Assembly (NCBI GenBank): GCA_902806575.1 | Contig: CADCXD010000010.1 | Location: 1,860,001 to 1,924,000, forward strand | Length of the DNA stretch: 64,000 nucleotides | Source of the DNA: Jackrogersella multiformis | Taxonomy: Eukaryota > Ascomycota > Sordariomycetes > Xylariales > Hypoxylaceae | Reading direction: 5' to 3' | Shown: piece by piece, positions 36,934 through 48,173 of the stretch | Position numbering within the stretch: position 1 is the first letter of the stretch | Layout: the number at the start of each line of letters is the position of its first letter | The notes under the pieces: generated by a model | The model's database searches: none | The model's input: the letters and a program-made list of their open reading frames with translations, nothing else | What the model was told of the DNA's origin: nothing | Made by a program: the position numbers and the translations under genes

Positions 36934-38546
36934 TCATCCATTGCTGCCCACCACGAGTACGAGCAACATACCGTTCAGGGCACATACAGCCACAAAGGCA
37001 GCCCAGACGGCAAGAGTGTAGAGAAAACCAACGGGATAGCGACGGTATAGCATGGCACCTAAGCCCATACTCGCGCAGAATAAACTCGCGACTGATCCGA
37101 CCGTAACACCAGCGTCGACCTCGAGTCGTAACTTATGCCGGCCTGTTGCGATCAGCACCCCAGATATGATCAGCAGAACGAAGGCTATGACGAAGGCGAG
37201 CACAACCGTTCGTGTTAATACTTTGTCGTGATACAGTGCTATCTGATAATCATGGTTTTCTTCTGTAGCCGGCAAGGCCGCGTAACGGGTCTTATTCCGG
37301 CGACCTATACTAGAGTTCAGCGAGGAAGCGTACTCGTCCTCGGTCGCTTCGTTGTCAGTCGTCTGCGCAGTCGCCGAATAACGAGTGCTGAAGTAGTCGG
37401 CGGTGGACTGGCCGTGGAGAAGCGACTGCGTCTCGGACGAATGCGGTGAGCGTGTCTTCATCCAGTGCCGGACCTTATCTACCGGGGCGGTGAACATGGC
37501 TTTTATATAAACATAACCCGGAAATTCCGCGCTTGCATTCGGGTCGATGTAAAGGGCGTATCCCCCCTCGTCGTAATCACCTGCCTCGCTCCCGTGCTCG
37601 TATTCGTTCCAGTACGTCATAGGCGAAGCGCCCGGTGTGTTTACGGATGCGGACTTCGGTAGTTGTGTCTGAGACGATCGGCGACTTTGGTTACGTGATT
37701 CAAAATGTGATTTCCCTTTCTGGCGCTCGGCTTGGAGAGAATCGGTGTCGGGAGAGGCGGCTTCTAAGGTGGTGAGCAGCTCGTGGTGTTGTAATCGTAA
37801 GGGGGTAATATCACGCCTCGTAAAGCTCTTAGGTGAGCTGAGGATGTTCTCCTTGAAACGACTACTCAAGGTTGTCGAGCCGGTCCATTTCTATAGGGTT
37901 TGGACCAAGGTTAGTTCTTAGTTATATGGGTGTATGGGTGTCTTGACCATGCGTAGGTCAAGCCGTAGGTTTCCTCCCGCAGCAACACGGCAAGACAGAA
38001 AATACACTATAACACAAAAAGTGAGGCGTGAATGCATACCCTGTACTTCTTGAGAATCTTGCGGAAGGCTATGATTTGGGCGTTTACAAAGCGGCTTAGG
38101 GCCTTGATGTCGTCGTCACATTCGTCGATCTGAAAGGCGTACTTGGCCAACCGGCGCTGTCGCTTAGGGGACACAGTACCTGCATTGTTACATCGTATTA
38201 TGAGTTGGTGTACCAGGTCGGAGAGGTGACCTAGGGAGGTGATAGTTAGTAAAAGGGGACGTGCCAATTGAGTTTGTGGCGGGTAAGGCGTACGTAGCCG
38301 TCTCGCGATCTCGTCGGCTTTGCTCGTAACAAAGAGGCCGACACGATTGTGTTGATTACAGAGCTCGAGGTAGAAGGCATCTTCGAACTTCTTGAGAGCA
38401 TGATCCTGCTGTCCCGGGATGGCAATGGCTGTAGCCTGGTCTTTCGTAGTGTGGGCCTTGATCTGGTGCTTGAGCGAGTTATAGTCGATATTGTGTAGAC
38501 TCCAGCTCGGAACCGACTCTTCCTCGAGGTGTTCCCCGTATTTCAT
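36934..38546 (-). CDS. SPX-domain membrane protein
   Basis: Two exons (38040-38546 and 36934-37890) give 487 aa. The ATG at 38546 was chosen because MKYGEHLEEESVPSW is the classic SPX start; the apparent upstream start is GTG. The SPX domain runs to residue about 175 and includes IDYNSLKHQIK, the helix around KALSRFVNAQIIAFRKILKKYRKW, and GSTTLSSRFKENIL after the join; its lysines (KILKKYRKW) are those that bind inositol pyrophosphates in the family. A low-complexity linker follows, then about three hydrophobic helices at 397-417, 433-452 and 457-484. The membrane part does not show the DUF202 (VTC) pattern or the EXS or transporter domains usual after SPX. It is probably a phosphate- or inositol-pyrophosphate-responsive protein of an internal membrane such as the vacuole; the exact role is unknown. 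Confidence 0.88.
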
Positions 38547-41500
38547 CGTTTCTTTTTCACTCTCTCGATTCGAGCTCACCACGGCGATTAAATAGCCGCT
38601 ATGGCTCTCTTTTCCTTTTCAGTGCGCAATTGTAATCGGTTGTGTGTATTCGTACCAGTGGATTGGGTATATAAGAAGGTTGGCCAATGTTGTTTGTTGT
38701 TTGTTGGAAAGTTTTAATTCGTTCAGGAACGGGAACGGCGATGATAAAGAATATCCCTCTAATGTGTTAGTTCCTTCCTAGTAGTGTAGTACTAGTAGTA
38801 TTAATGTATTAGTGGTGCTGGGCCGGGGGGGGGAGAGGAAAGTCGGAGCTTTGAATGTCTTGGACCGCTGTTAAGGTACTTCGCGTAGTGTGTACAATGC
38901 ACAACCTAAGTACTTAGACCCATATGATATGACGTTATATGTCTTGGCCGGCCTGGCTGGTAGTAGGTATACATAGGTACCTAGATATGCAATAGATAGT
39001 AGGTAGCAAGATACAGGTACCCTTGCAGCCTTGGTTTGATGTTACCTGCCCTGGCTTTGCGGATATCTATGAGTACCAGTACTAAGAAGGGAACTTGAAA
39101 GTGGATAGTGGATTAAAGGAATATTAACCTTCTTCACTTCCAAGTTTTGTATGTGCATACAAGAAAAAGATATATTAATCATCACCTTTCAAATATAAGG
39201 CATTAAGATCATGACGATATGTGTAATAGATTAGGTAAGTGATGAGTAGAGAAAACGGTGACTACCATAGGTAATAGATAGGTATTTCCAAGACAAAGTG
39301 GTATCATCGTTTCCAGTAGCGCCAAACAGTACAGTTCCTATTTCTACTATGTAAAGAGTATTAATAGTACGTATTTCCAACAAGGATTACCCTTAAAACA
39401 CCGGACAAAGAATCTTGGGATCTCGGACAGATATTCCTCCCCATCTTCAAATTTTCCCCCAATTCATCATCAACAACCGGGACACACCTTGACCGTTTAT
39501 AGAGCTAGAGCCTTAGCGGCTGTATGTGTACTACACTACCTAAAGTACTATGTATGTACATAGATACGGAGTGGCAACTGTAGCGGTCTCGGCCCTGCGC
39601 TGATCCCATGGATGCTCCACTAGCAGCTGCGGGTAGGTATCCATACCTCTTTGCAACCTGCATAAGAGGGAGATATGTAGGTACCTAGGTAGAGGTACCT
39701 ACACTAGGTACCTGATATGCTAGGTAGCCTGCTTCAAGGTTTAAAATAATACAGTAGCGTCCGTTTATGTATGAAATAAAAACTGCAGCAACAAAGATGA
39801 TAGATTCAATTCAATTCAATGTATGTCAGCTCTACATATCTACTTCGGTACTATGTATTATTGATCTCAGGTGACTTCCTCTCCAATTACATCTCGTAAA
39901 ACAAACACGTGTGCTTTCACCGCCATCTAACAGGTCCGACACTATTACAACTTTCACCCACGATGCCTTCATTTGACCTACTTACCGACTACCAACCTAC
40001 CTACCAACCTACCAATACCCCTCTTATTCTTGGCCTTTTTTTACGTCTGTTAATTTTACACCAGGCAGGTGGTCATGCGACCAATTGCTTCTTTCTGCGG
40101 TGTGCATATATCGTATGGGGTTCGGTTCCATTGATACGAAGAAATAAAATAAAAAGTTGCATCACGACTACGTTGCAACGGTACACTGCCGACTGCATGG
40201 TTCTGTCAGTACATATGAATCCCACATATGGATTCGTATGAGTGTATGAACCACGACATCTAGACCGTCTATCTACTTAGGTAGATACGCTGGTACGTTA
40301 GAAGAGACCGCCTACACCACATACATACGTGTAGTATGGTATGTCTCGTGCTCACTTGCCGAATGCGTTGCGATCTGGATGAATGCATATCTCGATGATG
40401 TAGGCAAGTGGGTAGGTAGTGGATAGTCTTCCCCATGAGGATCGTCGCACGTCGCACCCAAGACCCAGGACCCAAGAGGCCTTGAGGTTTATTTTCCTTA
40501 CTTCTTAGACATGTTTCAAGAGGCTGTAGGTATTGGGTCTTGGGTCCTGGGTCTTGTATCAAACTTCATGAGTAAGGGATCGTTACAATTTCTACTGCGA
40601 CATTTCCTCGGTCGTATACATGCGGGGGGCTGCATGTTATCAAATTTATTTCCTTTTCTTATTCGGAGTTCCGTCAATTATATCCTCTCGCCCCATCCGC
40701 AATTACGAAAAGCGAACTTCATCTATACTGCTAGAATACCTAGATACTATGCATACATTCGCTAATATCATAATATAGGTGAACAACCATACTAAGAAAA
40801 TGACCGGCTAGACTTTCTCTAAAGATCACATCTGACGGGGAGCCATCCCGGCCCAGCAAGGGTTTACGAAAGAGATTGCATTACTGCAATGCACGGTAAA
40901 GGGATCCTTAGCCGACTGCTACCACCACCGCCGACCTTACCACCCATCCATCTGCTCGTCTCAAATAAAGCCGAGCCATATCATTGCGAATAAGCGCATC
41001 GAATGGTAGAATTTCAGCACCATATTCTCCGATCCTCGCTCTGCTTTTCAACCGGGAAAAAACGCTATGCGCCATAGCCTGGACCCAAGCAGCAAGCTTG
41101 GTGTAGTGTAGGTACACTACCCATCTTGGCTATCTACCTTGGCTACATAGGTATGTAGTAGGTAGATAGCAGGAACTCGCAGGAACTCACTCAGGTAGGT
41201 TCTCTATATTATATAATACTAACAAGGTGTAACGAACGGGTCAACCACGCGGTCTACAGGGTGCATGCTTGCCACCTAGATACATTGAGCCGCATCCGAA
41301 TGCCTAAAAACACGTTTAGGAATGGGTTCCACTTACGCCTTCTATGTATTTATATACTAGGTATTAGTAACGAGTGTCTCATTGCTAACGGAAGGGGTCT
41401 AGAAGCCTTCTAGTTCAGCAGTAAGGCGTCCTATTTTATTAACTAGTAATGCGGTAGGGTTTTCTTTTTTTATTTCTTTTTTTATTTCTTTTTTCACGGA

Positions 41501-43034
41501 CTGTCTCAAAAAAATTTTACATGTGGAAGAGGCCCGGAAGAGGAAGATATTAAGTTGCTTTGTCAATGGAGTCGCCAGACTGGAATCTACCACCGTTCTG
41601 GTCTCTATGAAAAGCAAAAAGAGTCATCTAAGACACACTTAACGGACAAGGTAAGAGAATATCGAGATTTAAGATCAGTTGCCGAGCGGCATCGGAATGG
41701 CGACGTTGACATTGCAGAACATTGCATACACAATGATGCCCTGCGGTATAGCCTGTGGGATGTGATCAGTCACATCTTGGTCAATCCCGAGGTCCCCCTC
41801 GTCTATTAAGCTCCCTACCAAAGATGTACGTACGTATTGTTTGAAGTCTCCGGTGGCCATCGTCAACCACGCAACATGGAGTGGTTATGGTCTGCTCTAT
41901 ATCTCGCAACACTTGGGTATCAGGTATACACTACACAGAAATATATCACGCGGAGCAATAAAAGTTTTCCTTCTCGTTGCCACAGGCGTAATCAACCGCA
42001 AATACCGCTACCCTAATCCTTAATCGGTTAAAGGATCGCAGCATCGCAGCATAAGGGCAGGGTGGGATGAAGCGAGGGCCAAGACAGTCCGCGAAACACA
42101 TCCGTATAGCGTACAAATAAAGACAGCTAAGGAATCTAGTTTTTATAGAATGCCTTCCACTTAGCATCCAATAAGGAAATCGCTCGCGTGCCCTTTTTGT
42201 GTGTGTGGCAGACAATTTCACGGCAGCTTCTCGATCACATATTTACACCACATATCAAGTTATGTATATTACGATCGCGCACATCGATAGATAGTCAAAA
42301 TATAATGCTTGGAAGAATAACAACTACCGTCATCTCGTGATCAAGACACGCTATACCGCCGAGATCAACTTAAGATCTAGATCTTTAAGAGAATGAGTGT
42401 ATGGCATAATATTTGTATCTACACTAGGAAGGCGAAGGTCCGTTGTGATTGTTATTTCTTGAGAAGGAAGGAGCATCAGTGAGGTTGAATCTAGATCTTC
42501 CTATACAGCGCTTCCCTCGCGTATATCTTTAATGCCTGAGGTAGTTAGGTAGGCACCTAAGTAAGTAGACTCGTGGACTAAGGAGCTTTGCCTCGTATGA
42601 ATAATCTTAGACGATAGAGAAACCCCTGCATCAAAGATGCTGCTATCTACAGCAACCAACGGGTCGTAACATCTAATCATTAGTTACCTCTCGACCTAGT
42701 CATAGGGTCTACTTCCAGGAATGAGTTAGATGATGACACCAAGCATACAGGAGAAAAATGAAGATTCTCAAGGCAGTAAATTAGTGATATGAACCTACAA
42801 GGCTCTCCGCTAGTACTAGTCCATCAACACATCGTAATTCATTCATACCTCGACAGGCTGTTCCGTTCTAACAATTATATACAACACGATACCCATGTCT
42901 CTGGGAGACGAAATACCACGATCCCACTTCGAGGACTCTATCCGCGCCCAAGCCGTGTTCTCGAGATAATTAGTGCCTAGTGACGTGAACATCCACAGCA
43001 TCCCCTTTTCTTCTTCCCTTTATTTTTATTTTTA
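38547..43034. other. 4.5 kb region without recognisable genes
   Basis: Only short, random-looking frames. Contains a cluster of palindromic motif copies at 39678-39722, a perfect 19-bp inverted repeat (40459-40477 and 40538-40556), a CAATT tandem at about 39806-39820, and T-rich repeats near 41461-41495. A G-run of 8 lies at about 38825. No transposon or tRNA seen. Confidence 0.55.
40459..40556. repeat. 19-bp perfect inverted repeat with 60-nt loop
   Basis: The arm CAAGACCCAGGACCCAAGA (40459-40477) is matched exactly by its reverse complement at 40538-40556. Transcribed, it would give a stable hairpin. The arm is itself made of two related halves (AAGACCC, AGGACCC). No coding frame or terminal-repeat transposon structure surrounds it. 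Confidence 0.8.
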
Positions 43035-44093
43035 TTACTTCGGCAAGCCCGGCTCGTCGAAGCTAATCTTGCCCTCGTTGATATCGGGATAGACGTCGAA
43101 GCGCCTCTGCGTGGCCAGCGGGATGCCCCTCCTGGTCTCGTCGATGACGGCGCCGTCCAGCACCCAGGCCACGGTGTCCTCGGCCTCGCCGGCCTCGACC
43201 AGCACGCGCGCCATGGGGTCGGCGATCAGCGTGTGGCCGTAGGCGTGGTAGCTGGCGGCCTCGTCGCGCGCGGGGCTGCACAGCGCCACGTACAGCTGGT
43301 TGTCCATGGCGCGGGCGCGGCCCTGCAGGCGCCAGTGCAGCGGGCCCGTGGTCGTGTTGAAGGCGCCGGGGTACACCAGCGCGAAGCACCCGCGCCGCGC
43401 CGCCACCGTGGCCAGCTCCGGGAACCGCACATCGTAGCAGATGGCCACGGCGATCTTCCCGTACCCCGCCAGCTCCACCACCGTGACCTTGTTGCCCGGC
43501 GACAGCACCTCGCTCTCGCGGAACGTGATCTTCCCCGGGATGTCGATGTCGAACAGGTGCACCTTGCGGTGGGCGGCCAGCAGCGCGCCCGTCGGCCCGA
43601 ACACCAGGCTCGTGTTGTAGTACTTCTTGGCCGCCGGGTCGGGGTCGGCCTCGGGGATGGACCCGCCGACGAGGAAGACGCCGGCGTCGGCGGCCATCCT
43701 GGACAGCGCGTGGTAGGACGGGGCCTGGGCCTCGGAGGGCGGGCCCGGGAGCAGGGTCTCGGCGTACGACGGGAAGTAGTCGCAGCCGTAGGGCGAGTTG
43801 AAGCACTCGGGCAGCACGACGAGCTTGGCGCCGGCGCGCGCGGCCTCGAGGACCTTGTCGCGGGCGCGGGCCAGGTTCGCGGCCTTGTCGGCCCCGCTGG
43901 CGAGCTGGATGCAGGCCAGCTTGAGGGGCTGCTTGAGCACGGGCGCGGTGGACGTGGCCATGGTGCGGAGGAAAGGGGAGAAGGAGGAGGAGGATCTAAG
44001 CAGGGCGCTGGTCGTAGTCGTTGCGATTGGGGTCCGAGACGGGGTCGCAAAGGTCTTAGAGATGGCTCCTAGGGTCCGCGCGAAGCTTCGCAT
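43035..44093 (-). CDS. Omega-amidase, Nit2-type carbon-nitrogen hydrolase
   Basis: One uninterrupted frame of 352 aa. The nitrilase-superfamily triad is intact: Glu96 in LPECFNSPYG, Lys177 in HRKVHLFDIDIPG and Cys219 in AICYDVRFPE. These contexts, especially HLFDIDIPG and YDVRFPE, are those of mammalian NIT2 and yeast Nit3, the omega-amidases that deamidate alpha-ketoglutaramate and alpha-ketosuccinamate after glutamine or asparagine transamination. Residues 1-44 are Ser/Thr/Arg-rich without acidic residues, typical of a mitochondrial presequence. A second in-frame ATG at codon 45 (MATSTAP) begins just before the catalytic domain, so dual mitochondrial and cytosolic forms are possible. Third codon positions are almost all G or C, which creates long spurious frames on both strands. 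It is distinct from the plant-type nitrilase at 1547. Confidence 0.93.
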   Translation of the reverse strand: MRSFARTLGAISKTFATPSRTPIATTTTSALLRSSSSFSPFLRTMATSTAPVLKQPLKLACIQLASGADKAANLARARDKVLEAARAGAKLVVLPECFNSPYGCDYFPSYAETLLPGPPSEAQAPSYHALSRMAADAGVFLVGGSIPEADPDPAAKKYYNTSLVFGPTGALLAAHRKVHLFDIDIPGKITFRESEVLSPGNKVTVVELAGYGKIAVAICYDVRFPELATVAARRGCFALVYPGAFNTTTGPLHWRLQGRARAMDNQLYVALCSPARDEAASYHAYGHTLIADPMARVLVEAGEAEDTVAWVLDGAVIDETRRGIPLATQRRFDVYPDINEGKISFDEPGLPK

Positions 44094-44689
44094 TATTGTG
44101 CGATATTAAGCATTGCTGTTGTTCTTCATGCGAATATATATAGGAGCTAAAGATTAGAGATGTGATAGGCAGTTAACTAAGTTAGCAGCTGCGAAATCGG
44201 GACCGAGCTCCGAATGGACGCGGGGCAGTTCCCGGTTAGTGCATGTGGGAGTGACCCGATGAGCCGATGATAGCCCCGGTTGAATATCGTTACATCGGAT
44301 ATAAATCGGTCTTGAAAAGTCCGGATGCTGTTCGGTGTGCTTTTATTTTTGTCTGGGAACAACTACAATACATGATTGTTTTGAGGATTCTTACCTGATT
44401 TATATCTTTAAATAGATTGGACACCAATTTATACCCAGCTCGCCTTGAGTAAAAATCTCCCTGGCTACCTGTACTGGCTTGTAAGGAGTCAAGTCGGGGT
44501 TGCTTAAGGGTCAACATCTGAAGAATTACATGTTTAAATACAATCCTATATTTAACGTAAAGTCCAGCCTCCGGTTATTAACCTAGATATTATATAGGTA
44601 CTCTCCTTTTCAAGTCACGCCTGACTCGGAATTTCCGAACAGTGGCTCTATGGTAGCCATAAATAAATATTCATTAGAACCATCGCTTC
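44094..44689. other. Intergenic region upstream of Nit2-type gene
   Basis: 596 bp containing the omega-amidase promoter and the 3' end of the small two-TM gene. Nothing else recognised. Confidence 0.55.
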
Positions 44690-45199
44690 TCATGACGGAG
44701 AAACATGTCCACGAATCCAACACTGGCAGGTAGATCGGTGCGTATAGCTTGCCACAGCAATGATCACGCTTGACACCGCAAGCATGTATGAACCCATCCC
44801 AAAACCGCCTGAAACGTCATCGTGGTTGATAGACCACCATATCGATAATCCGAGGCTAGCAATTAACAACGATATCGCGGCCGCCGTTAGGTAGAAGCAC
44901 GTATATGTTCGTTGCTCTGATTCATAAGCCGTCGCTGTGCCACCGGAGTAATAATCTATCAATTCCACCTGTTCTGGAAGAAGTGGCTGATCGACCGGGA
45001 ACGATATTATGGAAGACGCCGGAGATAAGGGTACTTGATCGTCCGTATGGGGGTCATCAAAGTACGTGAATAATCCCTTGCTCGGCTGTACATCGTGTTG
45101 GAATAGCTTGGGATTAATATCGTTCAATTCATCATCATCCAGCAACCAAGCAATTTCCGTCGAGTTGCCCTCTGTTGGACTACACTTGGAACGAGACAT
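44690..45199 (-). CDS. Small hypothetical protein with two transmembrane segments
   Basis: An intron-free frame of 169 aa that I do not recognise. Residues 1-98 are acidic and Pro/Ser-rich (LLDDDELNDINP, FDDPHTDDQVPLSP), likely exposed and disordered. Two hydrophobic segments follow, about 101-122 (CFYLTAAAISLLIASLGLSI) and 135-153 (GSYMLAVSSVIIAVA), separated by a short polar loop. The tail is Cys/His/Arg-containing. There is no signal peptide, so an internal-membrane or plasma-membrane tail-anchored topology is possible. Codon content and the single clear ATG favour a real gene, but without a homologue it stays tentative. It lies between the omega-amidase and the methionine sulfoxide reductase genes, all on the minus strand. 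Confidence 0.55.
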   Translation of the reverse strand: MSRSKCSPTEGNSTEIAWLLDDDELNDINPKLFQHDVQPSKGLFTYFDDPHTDDQVPLSPASSIISFPVDQPLLPEQVELIDYYSGGTATAYESEQRTYTCFYLTAAAISLLIASLGLSIWWSINHDDVSGGFGMGSYMLAVSSVIIAVASYTHRSTCQCWIRGHVSPS

Positions 45200-45957
45200 T
45201 GAGATAACGGCTTTTACGTTTCTCTAGTACTTGAGCTAAGTAGTCGGGGTTGAAAGATGAGTTTGTTAAACCTCTTCGTTCGGAACCTTCCCGACCAACC
45301 CGACCAACCCGACCAAGAACGATTTAGAAGGCAGATAAGAGTCTGAGATGTAGCTGTCGATTGACAGTCAAGCCCTAGCCTTGTTAATATTATCTGGCTG
45401 CTCGAATTATCTCGAAATGCAACATTTCGCTCACCTCAATATCTATAGAGATCCTAAATTCGTTCGCGAGGCTATGCTTGGTAATAAGAAGCTGCGCGCA
45501 AGTTTTCGTCCGTGTAAGTACCACTCGATTAGATGTAAAGATATTTAAAATCGAAATGGCTAAAAGGGGTATGTTAGATGCTATATAAGGGTGAGAGTAT
45601 AGTAGGAAATAATATAATGCACGAGTCTGTTTGTTTGCGAGAAGACAAAAGGTTCCGAATATGAAGATGCGATTCAGGATGTCGCGGAATAACACCTGCT
45701 TACACCTCGGCTTGAAATGGAATTACCTACAGGCGGCCTTCGGTAGGACCACCGCACCGCAACCTAGCAAGCCTTACGTATAAAAAGGTGCTCTATAGGT
45801 AGTAAGGCATACTCAGGGCTGACCAATAATGAACCAAAGTTGGCTAGATCATCGACATCCGCCTCATCGTAAATTTCCGAATGTGTGGTATTGAAGGTGG
45901 CTGAGCCTTTAGTCCTATGCAAACCGGAATAATATAGCTTCGTTTCTTCACCACACA
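45200..45957. other. Intergenic region
   Basis: Holds a 9-bp tandem repeat just upstream of the two-TM gene and the 3' end of the methionine sulfoxide reductase gene. A 101-codon minus frame at 45390-45695 shows no protein features. Confidence 0.55.
45291..45317. repeat. 9-bp tandem repeat
   Basis: Three copies of CCGACCAAC (the last ends AAG), about 90 nt upstream of the start of the small two-TM gene on the minus strand, so in its promoter or leader. Confidence 0.65.
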
Positions 45958-46796
45958 TCACCAATCACAGCTCCGCCCTAGCAACTCTGCCAGCTGCTCC
46001 AGGTACTTCTTATCTACCTCGTCGAACCCATTGAGGTCGGCGCAATCGATATCGATGATAGCCACCAACTTCCTCGTTTCTCCATCGTCGCCCCCAACGA
46101 CGATAGGAACTACGATCTCGCTTTTGCTATCCCCGTCGCATGCGATATGGCCGGGGAATTTCTCGACGTCGGGGATTAGCTGCGTGGTCTGAGTTTCCGC
46201 CGCCGTGCCGCAGACACCTTTGCCGAAGGCGATGGCCTGGCACGCTACCTTGCCCTGGAACGGCCCTAGGATGAGTTGCGGCTTTGACGCCGTTGCTCGT
46301 GGGTCAAAGGTGTAAAAACCTGCGATTTTATAAAGCTGTGAACTCAAATATTTCTAGAATACCTAATATTCACTCTCCGCATGGAAGCGCATTACTAACC
46401 TGCCCAGTTCACTTGGTTGCTCGGGAGTGGCAACGACTTATAAGCATGCCATAATAGGGATGCTGCGTTTGCAAGATTGCTTTAGAAAGTGCTGTTAGTT
46501 AATCTGATTTTAAGCTGCCAAACCAGCATTACTCCGTCGAGTTCTGGGAGACATACCAGACCTAAGGTGGGAATAGCATAAGCGTGAGTCTGGTTAAGGG
46601 ATCGACGGAACATGAACGGACCCAATTTCTTTGGCCATCGAAGAGACCTTCGGCCTGTAAGAGCACTTGTACATATGCCTGCTCTTTCGTTACCCCCTCG
46701 GCAAAGTTTGATGCGTCCGCATGGACCTATCGAATGTAAGTCAGGTGTGATATTCCTAAGCTAAGGTGAAAAAACATCTTTAGGCTTTCGAACCAT
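45958..46796 (-). CDS. Free methionine-(R)-sulfoxide reductase (GAF domain, fRMsr)
   Basis: Modelled as exons 46794-46796, 46622-46726, 46557-46561, 46400-46479 and 45958-46319, 184 aa. The enzyme reduces free methionine-R-sulfoxide using thioredoxin. The GAF domain is complete, with the catalytic cysteines at 91 (GKVACQ), 101 (GKGVCGTAA) and 125 (GHIACDG), the same numbering as I recall for the yeast enzyme (YKL069W), and the NWAGFY, ILGPFQGK, SEIVVPI and DIDC motifs. The conserved segment GQRNWVCNLANAASLLWHA can only be read if a 5-nt exon GTCTG (46557-46561) is included; it is flanked by a CCACCTTAG acceptor and a GTATGT donor, and the two introns are 60 and 77 nt. The first exon is uncertain: a lone ATG before a GTTCGA donor would give MVHADASNF; an upstream ATG-TTA exon is another option. 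Confidence 0.88.
46557..46561 (-). other. 5-nt micro-exon of fRMsr gene
   Basis: GTCTG on the minus strand. It supplies Val37 and two bases of Cys38 between Trp36 and Asn39. Skipping it shifts the frame; no single-intron alternative with GT-AG ends restores the reading frame and the conserved residues. Confidence 0.8.
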
Positions 46797-48173
46797 TTTC
46801 AGCTGCAACGGTTTAAACCTCTTCTTACGTTCCGAGTGATTAAATTAGTATGTTTCACTAACATAAGATATAGTGCAATCACTCCTAAAGTGGTTCAAAA
46901 CTGGTATGAGTATTGAATCGTTTATGTACAAAAGATTTGAAGTTATGAGAATATAGATTGTGACTCGGGATGGAAAAAAAGGGTTTGCAATGGATGTCGA
47001 GCGAGCACGCGATTGTTTAGGTACCTAGGTAGTTGATAGGGATCCACTTCGAACCCGCTACCTAAGGCTACACGATAATGGATACCGGGAAGTAGCCCTG
47101 TCGGTACCAGAAACCCTACCCGTAGTTTCGGAACCAGAACAGTGCCTACTTAAGTACTTCTTTTCTACTACCTCTGCATTATGTATTCAGCTATATATGA
47201 AATGTTACCTGCTATAGTCTCCATCTTGTTACAATGGAGATATATATTAAACCTCCTTCCAAATGGGCTAGAGAATAATCGTAGCTCATTCTACTACCTT
47301 AGGTACCTACCTAAGGTAAGTACACAAACAAATATAATTTGACTGAGCCAACTCTATATTGTTAGGTTCTATACCCAAATATACAGTCTCGTCAAAGAAT
47401 ATGCCATAGAAAATTTCCTGCCAACCTGTCCATGTCTTTTACAAGGAGAGTCCTTCCAACCTCGCCAAGTATAATCTACGCAGCTCTGTGCCAACTGACT
47501 GTATTTATATATCTATTCTGGGTCCATAACCCTGTCTACTTAGGTAGGAGATTTAGATCGAACCAGATGTTTGTAATATGGGCTTCCGGGAAGATACAAG
47601 GTATACCTAGCTCTAATGTTCAAATGTTTAGATAGTGAAATCAAGAAACTAATAGGGCTATCCAATAGAACCCTCGGAATGTTTAAGGTTAGTACCTCGT
47701 CATTATCCGGGGTAGACAGGGTTTTCAGCCAGGATCTATTATATACCTAAGTATATATGTACTAGTACGTGCGAATTGATTGGTGGATCGTCATAGCGGA
47801 CCGCATCGACCCCCTGAGATCCCGCGTCTTGTACTACTATAAACCCTTAACCATTGACCATTAACCCTAAACCCTCCACCTTCCACCCTCCAAAACCTAG
47901 AATAGCACATCTTCTCTCGGACCCAGACCCCCCGGCCGCCAGTCGCCACGAGCCTGTTTAGGCATTCTCGACACATCTGCAGCCATGGCCGTCTGTTTTC
48001 CTTGCGCACACGATCGCGTCCTCGTCAATCCGGACTCACCTGTCCTAATATCGAAGTTCCGAGTCTCTACGCCCATACCACAGGACTCGAGAGCTGCAAA
48101 CAAGACAGAATAGAAAAATAAAAAATAAGTCATAAAACCCTGAGATGTTACATACACCGCCGCCACAGCCTCA
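46797..48173. other. Divergent intergenic region (fRMsr / GT90)
   Basis: 1.4 kb between two divergent starts. Palindromic motif copies at about 47020-47032 and 47295-47320. A 67-codon plus-strand frame at 47432-47635 has no supporting features. Likely contains both promoters. Confidence 0.55.

Noticed and set aside
41399..41617. Minus-strand frame with KKEIKKEIKKEN repeat
   Set aside because: Arises from a T-rich tandem repeat (41461-41495); no protein support.
43226..44072. Long frames of 247-279 codons on both strands over the omega-amidase
   Set aside because: Arg/Pro/Ala-rich shadows; the true frame carries the intact catalytic triad.
45764..45964. Minus-strand frame just after the fRMsr stop
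   Set aside because: fRMsr ends at the position expected for the family (GRSCDW), so this is not a missing C-terminus.
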